Assembly: GCA_025531455.1 (NCBI GenBank)
Contig: JAMYHL010000029.1
Location: 310,001 to 374,000, forward strand
Direction of reading: 5' to 3'
DNA from: Apiotrichum sp. Y4204
Taxonomy: Eukaryota; Basidiomycota; Tremellomycetes; Trichosporonales; Trichosporonaceae
DNA: 64,000 nt
Under the pieces are notes generated by a model, which ran no database searches, had not been told where the DNA came from, and worked only from the letters and a program-made list of their open reading frames with translations. Of this stretch, positions 52,633-63,234 are shown piece by piece (the stretch's first letter is position 1; each line of letters begins with the position of its first letter). The position numbers were made by a program, and so were the translations under genes.

Positions 52633-52956
52633 ATGCGCGGTGTCGTTAAGTTCATCATCATCAAGCTCACCGCCCGTCTGCTGGCCAACATACTCGAGGT
52701 CGCCATCGTCTACTTCATCGCGACCAAGCTCTACCGCCTCGTCCGCTGGGGCGTGCAGGGCACGTACCGCATCGCGTCGGCCGCCACGGTCGCGAGCCAG
52801 CGCGCTGTCAAGAAGACGCGCAAGGTCAAGATGATCCTTCCACCGCCGACGCACACACTCGAACAGCTGCCCCTCGGTAGCCCGGGCGAGTCGGAGGTGT
52901 CGGAGGTCGAGGAAGACGCCGACCCCCTGCCCGTGCAGTCCTCCGTCCAGGCCTGA
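52633..52956 (+). CDS. small membrane protein, unknown family
   Basis: Intronless frame of 107 residues starting at ATG 52633. The surrounding longer frame upstream is leader sequence rich in Pro/Ser codons, and the ATG follows a CAAGATG context. Residues 1-40 form one or two hydrophobic stretches (VVKFIIIKLTARLLANILEV, AIVYFIATKLYRLVRWG) with Lys/Arg between, followed by a basic linker (AVKKTRKVKM) and an acidic Pro-rich end (SEVSEVEEDADPLPV). This suggests a tail-in-cytosol or organelle membrane protein. I do not recognise a family. GC3-rich codon use and a pyrimidine-rich leader support it as real. Confidence 0.6.
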   Translation: MRGVVKFIIIKLTARLLANILEVAIVYFIATKLYRLVRWGVQGTYRIASAATVASQRAVKKTRKVKMILPPPTHTLEQLPLGSPGESEVSEVEEDADPLPVQSSVQA

Positions 52957-53674
52957 GTGTATGTTGCGTTCCTGTTCCCAGCATGCCCTGGCTTGTCTGA
53001 CTCCAGCTGATAAGCCAGCTAAAGACTTCGTACCGCGCTCCACCCTTCAAAACGTGCCAAGCGGTCCTCGCTCCGTGCAGCCGCTGCACACAAACATGAT
53101 TCCCACAATGTACCCCTAACGCCCCTTGACGCCCCGTCGACGCCCTCCTGACGCTCGTCGCAGCCTCCCGCGACTCTCCGCTCTTTGTACTGTACATCAA
53201 CGGCGACCAACCCCTCCAAAGCCCGTTCTCGAGCAGCCTCGGCGCACCCGCATTCACATACACGCAGGATGCAGTCTGTAGTAGCTCCCTAATTCTGCTC
53301 TACTCCATGTAGGCACCTAGGGTGTCAATGTCGGCGACGCTGCCCATGATGAAATTGCGCCGCAGACGCTTATTGTTGATCGTGTGGGCGTTGTCATGTG
53401 TGTGTGACTCGCGCCGGGAGATACTCTCCGCCCCTTTATGCCCGCGTATGATGCAAAGGACAGCTCATGAGGAGTGGACAGTGGCTGTGCGTCATGAAGT
53501 GTCGAGCAAGTGTCACTCAATCCGCGTTCACTGTTTCGCCGGCCCGCCTTTATACACATACATGCGACCCGCGATTGAGCACATCGACTTATCAACTTGC
53601 AGCCTTCACCCTTGGCATTCCATGACCAACGGACTCTCGACGCCTGCTTGACATGTGTACCCGCGTCTCGGCCT
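52957..53674. other. intergenic 3' region
   Basis: Between convergent genes ending at 52956 (+) and 53675 (-). No gene seen. Confidence 0.55.
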
Positions 53675-54036
53675 CTACTGCCCCATGGCGGCAATCTTGG
53701 CCCCGCGCCGGAGGTCGCCCACATCAACGACGAGGAGGATATACAGCGTCGAGAACGAGAGCATCAGGCCACCCGCCGCGGCCGCGTACAGCTGGTTTCC
53801 TGTGGTCAGCAGAACTCTCCAAGGCTTTTGTTTCCACGGTCGCCACTCACCGTCTGTCGCCTTCCACGTTCCGAACCACACCGCGGCCGGGGCAATAGCC
53901 ATGAGCGCAAACACGAGGGCGAGCTTCTTCACCGCCGCTCTGCTGTCAGCTTTGACACGGGAAAGACGCACTCCTGCGCGCTGTCTTTGGCGTGCTCGCG
54001 TGCTGCGTCGCCAACCGTTTGTCCGAGAGCGTTCAT
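53675..54036 (-). CDS. Vma21-like two-helix membrane protein
   Basis: A small gene starting at ATG 54036 with a GTGAGT...CACAG intron (about 53857-53807) that joins TDG to NQLYAAAAGG, and a likely second short intron (about 53966-53938) near the N-terminus. The product of about 85-90 residues has two hydrophobic helices: KKLALVFALMAIAPAAVWFG and GGLMLSFSTLYILLVVDVGD, with a GN-x-YAA turn before the second. This hairpin pattern, with the GNxTYAA-like turn, resembles Vma21, the ER chaperone for assembly of the V-ATPase Vo sector. However the usual C-terminal dilysine ER-retrieval signal is absent (it ends KIAAMGQ), so the assignment is tentative. A TATATAA box lies 70 bases upstream. Confidence 0.55.
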
Positions 54037-54105
54037 TTTCGTAGAGGGATTAGTTCGCGATTGTGAGATAAGTGGGAAGACGTGACAACGCCTTCGAATG
54101 GTGGT

Positions 54106-54113
54106 TTATATAT
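54106..54113 (-). promoter_or_regulatory. TATA box of the Vma21-like gene
   Basis: ATATATAA on the minus strand lies about 70 bases before the ATG at 54036. Confidence 0.45.
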
Positions 54114-55090
54114 CCACACCTTGTTCATCGCCTTAACAGGGCGCGTGAACCCCCAAGAGAGCGTTGCGCCCATGACATCAGAGCCGAGCATCAATGGGAA
54201 TGGTAACAACGTCCTGCTCTTTGTAGATCTCGAGTGTGAAGTGGAAGTGAGTCTGTGGCGGGGCGCCGGGTGCCACATTCCGATGTGGCGCAGAACTTAT
54301 CGCCTCTCGGCTATGTTGTGCTGCAGAGAGGCCTGTGGTCTGTGAGACCTGCCGTCGTGGTTATGACGAGGCGAGAACGGCGGCGGTGGCAGGCATCTGC
54401 AGGGGACAAGCCGGTGCAGGTTGGCAGTCTGTTATCCGTTCTCCACAATCTTGAGCCCCCAACACATAGACAAGCCAATCTTTCCAGCTTGGGCATGCCG
54501 CACCGCCGAACAGGAATCAGAAGTCACAGATCCTGGATCCTGGCGCCAGCGACAATGCGGTCAGGGGACGATCTGCGAGGAACAGCACTAGAACAAACGC
54601 CGCCGAGTGCGCACATCAAACACTCGGACCAGCTGCCGATCATCTCGATCGTCCACATGCCAGAGAGTACCGACCGCGGTTGACCGCGCGTTCCGCTGCT
54701 TCGTTCACTCGGAGCTCGGGGATGTTCCGCGAAAAGGAGAGGAAACGGTGGACTGGAAGCTAGTCTGAGTCAACTCTAGTCTCTGCACTCTGTTCATGTT
54801 ATCTTGCCATTTTTTGTGATTTTATTTCTTTCATTCATTGACGCTTGTCCATGAGTGTTCCACCTCTGGGAGCACCAGTGACTAGTGCTAGTCCAATGTC
54901 TCACGATCGACGCCCGAGCACATAATCTGCGTGATCTTCATGATCCCTATTTTCTGCACTACGCTAAGATAAGATAGAGTAGCGTCGCTACACAATCTTG
55001 CGCAACTACATTTCGGTGACTTACGAGGCTCGAGGTAACTTTGCTCATTTATTCTCCTTGTGGTCGGCTGCCAAAAGAGCAAAAACGAAC
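54114..55090. other. gene-free stretch
   Basis: No supported gene. AT-rich runs at about 54795-54840. Confidence 0.5.
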
Positions 55091-55183
55091 AGGTCCCACT
55101 GGGGATCGAACCCAGATTACAAGAACAACCAACCGTTGAAGGCAAGTCAGAATCTTATGTACTAACCATTATACGATGGAACC
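55091..55183 (-). tRNA. tRNA-Gln(CTG) with about 21-nt intron
   Basis: Read on the minus strand, GGTTCCA pairs with TGGGACC (one G.U), the D arm is TCGTATAATGGTTAGTACA, and the T arm is CTGGGTTCGATCCCCAG. The anticodon stem TAAGA pairs with TCTTG around loop TTCTGA...T, giving anticodon CTG. About 21 bases (CTTGCCTTC...GGTTG) are inserted one base after the anticodon. The discriminator is T. The body matches fungal tRNA-Gln. Confidence 0.85.
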
Positions 55184-55877
55184 CTATATTTTTCAAGATC
55201 CAGAAAGAACAAAGGCCAAGGGACCAAATTTGAGGGAGGAGCGGCGTTCCCCAACCCAGGTCCTCGTCCTCTGTCCCCATCCCCTTCACCCGCCTTGCTC
55301 ATGAACAAGTTCAAACACCGAGCGGTTGTATACCCTTCGACGCCGCCCCGCGAAGGAATAGAATCAGGTGATGCACCGATGGGGTAAGCCACAGATCTGC
55401 CCTAGCTCACTTCTCCAACGGAAGCCGCTCGACTCGCTCCATTCTCCAGAATCCCAACTAGACTATACGGCAAATTATTCGGCTCTCCAAGACTTCGCGG
55501 ATCATGCATGTGCGACTCCATGATCGAGGGAGCATTGAAGAACATAACACTGGCCGTAGCGACCGAATTCAGTCCCGCGCTTCCCAGAGTCGCACAGAAT
55601 AATTGCGGCATCCTCGTCGGCTCGCGGACGCCTCAGGGAGTAGTTCTGCTTGCGAGACCAGGTGACGCCTGGCTTCCCACCTGGGCCGTGACGTTACTTG
55701 CAGATGTTGTGCTCGTTGAAAGCTGCGGATGGGGCCGTTGCTGATGGCATGTCTCACCCGCTGACAAGCATGACCACTTGACAGAAAGAACAAGAGATAT
55801 AAGGCAATAGCCACAAGGAGTTGAGCTGGGGCGCTCATCCTCTGCCAATTCTTCCCTACTAATACCTTCATACCATC
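55184..55877. other. gene-free stretch upstream of the lectin gene
   Basis: No supported gene. It contains the lectin promoter at its right end. Confidence 0.55.
55798..55803 (+). promoter_or_regulatory. TATA box of the lectin gene
   Basis: TATAAG lies 75 bases before the ATG at 55878 on the same strand. Confidence 0.45.
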
Positions 55878-56477
55878 ATGCTCACTTCTCTCCTCGCTGT
55901 CGTACTCGCCCCCCTCGCCCTCGGCGCGGCGTACGAGGGCGCGATCCACCCCCTCTGCTCGGACCTGTGTATCGACGTGCGTGGCGGCGTTTTCGCCCCC
56001 GGCACACCAGTGCAGCTGTGCGTCTGGCGGCTCCACGGTCCAGCCGCAATCCAAATGTCATTCTGTATCCACTGACCACAGGTGGGAATGCAATGGCACG
56101 CCGGCGCAGTTCTTTCGCTTCCTAACCAAGCGCCCAAGCTATCCGCGCCCCGAGCCAATCTTCGCGGGCAAGCAGGGCACCTGGTGCCTCACGATCCCGA
56201 GGCAGGCGTCGCCGGACGGCGCGCCGATCATCATCGACAGCTGCTTTGAGGGGCCCGACGACCCCAACACGCGCTGGTCTCCGAGCAACAGCACGGGATG
56301 GTGGCGCTACAGCAATGCCAGTGAGTGGCGAAGAGTTGGGCTGGACTGATGGCAGATGGCCACATCACGCTTAAGGACGGCAAGCGCACGCCTGGCACGC
56401 CGCTCGTTCTCCAGACCAACTACGACCAGGACAACCCTGACGGATTCTGGAAGGTCGACGCGAGCAGCTGGCTGTAG
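55878..56477 (+). CDS. secreted beta-trefoil (ricin-B-type) lectin-like protein
   Basis: Exons 55878-56017, 56082-56320 and 56356-56477 join in frame to 166 residues. Residues 1-17 are a signal peptide (LLAVVLAPLALG). The mature part is one beta-trefoil with three related repeats: CIDVRGG...PGTPVQLWECNGTPAQFF, CLTIP...DGAPIIIDSCF...NTRW, and HITLKDG...PGTPLVLQTNY...DGFW. This PGTPVxLxxC...QxW layout is that of the ricin-B lectin/CBM13 fold, which binds galactose- or xylan-type sugars. QxW is degenerate in each repeat. It is a lone carbohydrate-binding domain without any catalytic partner, so nothing in it suggests a toxin. Cys residues are positioned for disulfides. Role in adhesion or substrate binding is an inference. 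Confidence 0.8.
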
Positions 56478-57545
56478 TGAATGGACACTGAGACATGGAC
56501 TCTGGGACGATAAGTAGTGATTTATAGTTGGAATGAACAGAATGTGTCGCAGTTGTCCGTAAGTATATGAACGCCAAACGTCCGAGATATAACGAGGTGA
56601 ACGCTGCACGGGTATATGTAGAAGGAAACGTTTGTCCATCGTCAAAGCATCACCATAACACCTTCCGAGCCTCCTGTGCAACACAAACACCGAAGCCTGG
56701 GCTCGCCGGACTTGCGGTGCCCGCTTCGATGAGTTGTTTGAGGCCGGTTTGGGGGACGCGTTGATACACCACCACTGGTGCGCACAGAGTCCCACCCCGA
56801 AGCCAGATAGTGGTCCAACACTCCATGCATCCCCCGCCAGCGCAGAAACCGTATCCTGTATCCTACTTGGATATGCATTACAATAATACTACTACTCTCC
56901 CCCGGCGGCCGGCCGAAGAGGGTTCCAGTACTGGAATGGATCTCATGATGGGTGTACAGCAGTGCATATGGGAGGGTGGGTTTCAAGGGGAGAAAAACAA
57001 CATCCCTAACACTTTGCACATCGTTTGCGTTTCATCCTCCCACTCCATCAATCTTTTCATCCCATTTATTACCCTCTCCTCTCACTGCACTGCTTGCAGC
57101 CTCGTTACAGCATTGCAGAACATGATCTAACACGCTCACACCGGTACAGAGCCCAGCCAGTGTGTGACGGTATCGCGTGGGGGGATTGCACCGCGCACCC
57201 TGTACCAGCGATGACCCCCTGTGTCTCAGGCCATCACATCGCGCACCGCATCGCACACTCCAGGAAACAAATACATCATCTATCCCCCCGAGTGCACTTC
57301 CTCACATGTCGTGCCCTGTTGCTGACAGCGTTTATAAACCCCAGCATCCCCGTCGTGCGATCCCCCGTTTGCCCCCATTAACGTCAACTAACGATCACAC
57401 TGTGCTCTGCGAGACTGCACGACTTTACTTGACGACTGAGCTGGCCTCGACTCTCCGACACACACAGTATACGGACCAGAACAGCAAAAGAACACACCAA
57501 CACACCCACATCAATCCCCCAACTTCCCTTCTTCCATCCGCCACG
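56478..57545. other. gene-free stretch
   Basis: 3' flank of the lectin gene and leader of the mucin-like gene. A TTTATAAA box lies at 57331-57338, about 210 bases before that gene's ATG. The frame is open from 57177 but the sequence upstream of 57546 is C/A-rich leader-like. Confidence 0.5.
57331..57338 (+). promoter_or_regulatory. TATA box of the mucin-like gene
   Basis: TTTATAAA, about 210 bases before the ATG at 57546, on the same strand. Confidence 0.4.
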
Positions 57546-60500
57546 ATGCCCGCCCTCGCACGAGCCCTTCGCAGCACGGACGCTGGCCCCGATGTCGTGG
57601 CGGCGGCTGACCACATCCTACGCGCAAGGCAGGCCCTCCGTCCTATGGGCAGCCCCGCCAACGTGGCTGAAATGATGCACGCAGCGTCACCTCCCAAGCC
57701 GCCAAGCCAAAGCCAGGCGACGACCAGCGAGGACAAGCCGACGACGCGGGAAGCTGACCCTACCAACAAGGACACTCCTCCCACGGAATCCACCACTGAG
57801 CCTGCTCCGAGCACTAAATCTGCGCCGACAACTGAAACCGCTTCCACCACCAAAGCAGCTTCCACGAGCGACGCAGCTCCCACCAACGAAGCAGCTCAGA
57901 CTTCAGAAGCTGGTTCCAGCAACGAGGTGGAGCCTGCCAGCAAAGCTGTTACCACCGAGGCCCCCGGTACGACCGAGGCTCCGCCTTCCACGGCTACGAC
58001 TGAAGCTCCTGCGACATCAGAGACTCCCGCTACGACTTCCGAGACTCCTTATCCCACAGCTCCGACGGAGTCTATGCCTCCCACAACTACCGCTGAGGCT
58101 CCAGCAGCCACAACTGAGTCCACCTCTCCCACAGCTACAACGGACGCTGCCTCGTCGAAGGTCACCACTAAATCCCCGCCTTCCACGACGACCACGGGGG
58201 CTTCGGCCTCTATGACAAACACTGAGACCCCGTCCCCCACAATCAGCGAGGCCTCGTCTTCTTCCATTACTGAGGCTTCTGCCACTACAGAGACTCCCGA
58301 TACCGAACTGGCTACCAATGAGGATCCGGTGACGACTGAGGCTGCGGAGACTACTGAGACGCCGGGTCCCACGAACACCACTGAGGCCGACACTCCCACG
58401 ACCTCCACTGAGTCTCCATCTCCCGCGACCCCCACCGTCGCTCCTATAGAGTCACCAGAAGATAGCGAGACCACCACCGAGGCCGCCGGTAGCCAGAGTA
58501 CCGATATCTCCGCCGACATTGAAGTCACCGACGGCGCAGCAGGCGAACAGGCCATGTCCACTCCTGCACCGGCGGCTGACATTGGCGACGCCACGCCGAC
58601 CAAGAAAAACGAGGACACGAAGCCGACGGACACCAAGAAAACCGAGGACGCGAAGCCGACGGACACCAAGAAGGACCAAAAGGAAAAGGCGGAGAAGCCG
58701 GCCGACAACGACGGCGACGGGTCTGTGACCGAGGTGACGCACCCGGTGAGCCCCACCGGTACGAAGAGCGACAAGAGCGAGTCTGAGGACAAGGACCCGA
58801 AGGCCACCGAGTCGCCGAAAGACGAGTCCAAGAGCAAGACCAAGGAGCCCCCGGCAACCGAGATAGGGAAGAAGTCTGTGGCCACCGGCAAGGGCAAGCC
58901 CGTCAGCGACAAGGGCTCTGAGGCGGTCGACGACAAGTCCGAGGCTGAGGAGGGTGATGGCGAGCTTGATGGGGAGGGGAAGGAGGACGGGACGCTCGGC
59001 ACCGATGGAGAAGACGGCAGTGCTGAGGACGGCGACGGTGAGGATGGTGAGGTCGACTTGCGCAACAGTGATGACGATGAACCCCCGGTCCAGAGAGAGG
59101 ACAAGAAGGATGCCAAGAAGGAGCAGACAAAGGAGAAGGACGCAAAGGCCGAGAACAAGCCGAAGGGTGACGAGAAGAAACCTGGCTCTCCGAAGCCGAC
59201 CGACTCTTCTTCATTCACGTCCGTCTCCCCCAAGTCTCAAGCCGCTTCCACCTCCACATCCTCAGAGAAGGCGATGGTGACCCTGGGTATGGATGCTGCT
59301 CGCGACACCAAGGACAAAGTCGCGGATGACAAGCCCAAGTCGACTACGACGAAGCCGAAGGAGCCAGCTAGCACCACTCCTACGGATGTCTTCAGCCTCG
59401 ACTTTGGCGAGCCTGAGGAGCCGTTGTCGAGCGCCGACAAGGCCGGGGACAAGCCGACGACCACCACCACCGACGGCAAGGCGAAGCCCAGCGAGACCAA
59501 GTCTGACAGTGCCACGCCGACTGGGGCCGACAAGGACGCTGAGGGTAAGGCCAGTGCCTCGGGCGCGTCCAACGCGTCGAAGTCGAGCTCTGGTCCGGCG
59601 AGCTCTTCGAGCTCGGGCTCCTCGAGCTCCTCGAGCTCCTCACTTCCGTCCACTTCCACCGGTACCTTCACCACCATCGCCGACCCCACGACAACCGCTC
59701 GGTCCACTGGCGCTTCAGGATCTTCCTCAAACTTCTCGTCTACAAATATCACCACCTCCACGTTGACCTCCAGCTCCACCACTTCTACTAAGCCGTCGGT
59801 CAACACTGCCGCCCCTACTCCCGCTCCCTTCTCATCCAGTGAGGAGAAGGGGACTGAGGAAAAGGATAAGGCGGCCAAGGGGGAAGCTGGCTCCAACGAC
59901 CAGGGAAAGAAGGACGATCCCCGGATGGTTACCACAACGTACTGGACGACGGCTGGGCCGGGCAGCAGCCGCTTGGTGACTGCCACGTTCCTCCCAGCGC
60001 AGGAGACGGCGGGCGTGACCAAAGTCAACAATTCCGGCAAGATGGCGGCAATTATTGTCCCATGTATCCTCATTCCCCTCATTGTCATCGCTATTGGTCT
60101 CTTTGTTGTGAGTTACACATCCAAGCGCAAGAACATTTTCCATTCGCTTTTCCGAAGGAGTAGGAATCGCAAACTGACTCCAGTACTATCGCCAACGCCG
60201 CCAGAGGATCGACCACAACTCGATCCGTGTGATCCCCAACGAGGACATTGACCAATTCTCCTACCGCGAGTCGACCAACGGCCACCAGGAGATGCTTGAG
60301 GTCGAGGAAGCTGCTCGCCGCTCGCTTGGGGGTGGCCGCCCGGTGTCCACCGCCTCTCGCTACTCGGCTACCACCCGCGCTCCCATCCAGTCGCAGTATT
60401 ATCAGAACCCGCTCAACTCGGCGGACTACTCTGACGCATACGCGGACGTGTACGCTGCTGTTGGCGGTGACCGTTCAGACTTTACTGCCTCGGTGTACGG

Positions 60501-60732
60501 GGATGAGCCGACCGGTCCCTACCGCCCCGATTCGACCTGCATGGCCAATTTCCCCACAGGTGCCGCTGCCGCTGCCGCTGCGGCCTCGTACCCGCGGTCT
60601 CCCGAGCGCGAGTTTACCTACAGCGCGTACCACGACGATAACCGCCGCAGCTCGTACGAGTACCCGCGCGACGCCAACTACAACTCGTACGACGGCAAGA
60701 ACCCCTTCAACTCGCCTACCCGGCGGTACTAA
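57546..60732 (+). CDS. mucin-like single-pass membrane protein
   Basis: Exons 57546-60107 and 60184-60732 join in frame to 1036 residues. Layout: short N-terminus (1-50) without an obvious signal peptide; Thr/Ser/Pro/Glu-rich mucin-like block (about 55-320, many TTEA-type repeats); Lys/Asp/Glu-rich charged block (about 345-560); Ser/Thr block with SSSSSGSSSSSSSS; a short ectodomain segment; transmembrane helix AAIIVPCILIPLIVIAIGLF (about 840-855); then a 180-residue cytoplasmic tail, Tyr-rich with many YS/SY pairs and ending NPFNSPTRRY. The tail begins with basic YYRQRRQR. The plan matches heavily O-mannosylated surface sensors or adhesins of fungi (Mid2/Wsc-like in layout, no WSC domain seen). 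The absence of a signal peptide suggests the true first exon may lie upstream, or that the helix acts as a signal anchor. Confidence 0.78.
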
Positions 60733-61609
60733 GGGCTTTTAGCACGCCGCACTGTTCCTCTACTCACAATCTCTCACCTCACTCACGGTCTCTAATGCAC
60801 TGACCCCTCTCACCCCGCGGACCAGCATAGACTGTCCATAGACATCGTAGACGCATCGCATAGCCACAAATGGCCACAACAGCCAAGCGCGGAACCTGGG
60901 GTTCCCCGGCCCAAGGCAAGGACACTTCAGTGCCTGCTGTACATTACCTGCAATAGCACCATAGCATAGCACACTCATGTATCGTATTCGTGCATGTCCA
61001 AAGAGTGCCGCAAAGACTGTCACAGAGGAGGAGAGGCGGTGACGGTGAAACAGTCCCAGCACGCACGGCGCACGCAGAGCACAGCGGTGTCGGTGCTGTG
61101 GCACCAGGGGTGGGGCGGTGCGGCGATGCGTGACCGAGATAGTCGAGTTCCCAAAGCCGTGATCTCTCTGGCTGTGCAGTATGCATACAATTCGATGGGC
61201 ACCGAAAGGACGGAACGAGCGTGTTCTGCGCACCTCATACAGATCTGCACGTGGCGCCCATAAGTGGCGAGTGTGGCACTCTCGGACCCCACCTTTATTT
61301 CTTTGTCACTCCTCACCTGTCGTCAGTCCTTCTCTTCGCATGCTTCCAGGCATCTCAGAATCTGTGCGATCACGGTGTACATGCTAAGAACTGAATGCCG
61401 GCTGCGCTATCCTATAGCCTACATACCAGCTGGGGATTGCCTGATCGCCAGCCTGGTGGTGGTATCTGCTTCTCCGTTGCTTCTTCTCATGCCAAAGCTC
61501 TCCCCTCCTCTTCCCATCGCCTTCTGGCCTCCTTGGCCCCTCTCCGCCTTCTCTGATCCTCTTCTGTGCTCCTCCGCTTCTCCATTCCTTTCGATTTTAC
61601 ACTTTTCAC
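60733..61609. other. gene-free stretch between convergent genes
   Basis: 3' ends of the mucin-like gene (+) and the P450 gene (-). No supported gene. Confidence 0.55.
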
Positions 61610-63234
61610 CTAGTTTCGGCGACGGATCGTAATGTCGAGACCGGTCGGCTTGCGGAGGAAGCCCTCGGCGGTCGGGAGCGTGTCCTGGAGCAGACGGGGA
61701 GTGTAGCGGTGCGCCCAAGTCGCTATGATGAGCTTCATCTCCATCTCCGCGACGTTGCGGCCGACACAAGACCGAGGTCCGTGAGAGAAGGGGTTGAACG
61801 CGTCGCGCTGACGAGCGGTCGGGTTGATCCAGCGGTCGGGGTTGAATTCGTTTGCGTCCGGCCCCCAGATCTCGGTAGAGCGGTGGATCGTGTACGTCGG
61901 GACGGAGAGGACAGTGCCGGGGCCGAAGTAGTGGCCGCAGATGGTGACGCCGGGGGAGTCCTCGGGGATCTGGCGGGGGAGGCCAATGCCGGAGGTGGAG
62001 TGGTAGCGGAGCGTCTCCATGAAGACGTGCTCGAGGTAAGGCAGGTCCTTGACCATGTCGTAGGTAGGCACCTCCATGTCATCGGGGAGGGCCTCGTCGA
62101 GCTCGGCCTGGAGCTTGGCGAGGACGCCGGGGGTCTTGGTGACGTAGAAGAGGAGGGCGCAGGACGAGTTGGAGGTGGTGTCGGAACCGGCAATGAGCTG
62201 GGTGAGGGCCTCGGCGGTGAGCTCCTCGCGGGCAATAGGCTTGCCGCGGTCGTCCTTGCCCTCCTGGAGACGGGCGAGGAGGTCGTTACGGGCGTCGGCG
62301 GGCGGGTTGTCCAGGCGTCCCTTTACGCGCGCAATGGCAATCTTGGCGAGGTTGCGGACCGCCTCGACTCCCTTGGTGAAGAACTCGTCGGGGATGTACT
62401 TGGCATACGGGATGAGGACGGGCATGACGCCGAGCGTGGCGGAGATCTCACCGCGACGGTTGAGAATCTCGACGGCGGGAGCGTAAGTCGGGGGAGCGTC
62501 GGGCGACTCGCGGAGCTCGGCAATGTCTGCCTGCGCCTGGAGCATACCGAAGGGAGCGCCGAAGGCAAGGTCACCGATCATCTAGAGAGTCAGCTTACTC
62601 CCCAAAAGCTTGTGCTTCTGTAACTCACGTCGAAAGCAAGGTAGTTCATCCAGTCAAGGCACTCAAGCTTGGCCTCGCCGTTGGAGCGGGGGTCCATCTT
62701 GGCCTTCTCGATGAGACCGTCCCACTGCTTGACGAAGAGCTGGAGGTTGTCCTGCATGTACGGCTCAAACTCGCGGATGCTCTTGGCCGAGAACGTGTGC
62801 GAGACCATCTTGCGCTTGCGCGTGTGCTCATTGCGGTCGCGCGTGTTGAACAGGCCGCGGCGGATGGACACGAACGCGTCGTAAAAGTCCGACTTGAGGA
62901 ATCCGTTACCGTGGCCGTAGATTGCCTTGATGGCCGAGTCGCTAGCAATGGAGACGTGGTTCGGGGCGAGACGGACGAGCGTGCCGAGCTGCTTGTGCAG
63001 CTCGTGCACTACCTCGGAGCGGTGGCCGGCGCGCACGACGCGGAAGAGCCAGAGGTTGGTGAACTGCGCCGGGAAGGGGGCGGGAATGTCGCGCAGGTTG
63101 CCGTACGTCACGAAGAAGGGGTACAGGAAGAACCAGCCGAGGAACGCGGCGAAGAGGCCGACAAAGAGGCCAAGGTGGTTCTGCGGGCTGTGCAGGACGT
63201 CCTGCAGCCGCGTGATGATGGCCGAGTCGGTCAT
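61610..63234 (-). CDS. cytochrome P450, CYP53 (benzoate 4-hydroxylase) type
   Basis: Two exons (63234-62629 and 62581-61610) join in frame to 525 residues, normal for the family. The N-terminal helix LGLFVGLFAAFLGWFFLYPF anchors it in the ER. Diagnostic segments: KSDFYDAFVSIRRGLFNTRD and RNEHTRKRKMVSHTFSAKS, which are close to fungal CYP53; I-helix AGSDTTSN; K-helix ETLR; PERF-type FNPDRW; haem loop FNPFSHGPRSCVGRN with the proximal Cys. CYP53 enzymes hydroxylate benzoate at the para position with NADPH-P450 reductase, the entry to the protocatechuate branch of beta-ketoadipate catabolism. Substrate is inferred from family similarity seen by eye. The intron has a clear GTGAGT donor and a GCTGAC branch point. 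A TATATATA patch lies about 180 bases before the ATG. Confidence 0.9.

Noticed and set aside
55878..56477. Possible ricin-like toxin because of the B-lectin fold
   Set aside because: Only the carbohydrate-binding trefoil is present; there is no A-chain or other catalytic domain nearby.
58049..59233. 394-residue minus-strand open frame, Ser/Val-rich
   Set aside because: Complement of the Thr/Glu/Lys repeats in the mucin-like gene. It has no start context or splice signals of its own.
61709..62623. 304-residue plus-strand open frame
   Set aside because: Antisense of the P450 gene, whose haem-binding and I-helix motifs settle the coding strand.
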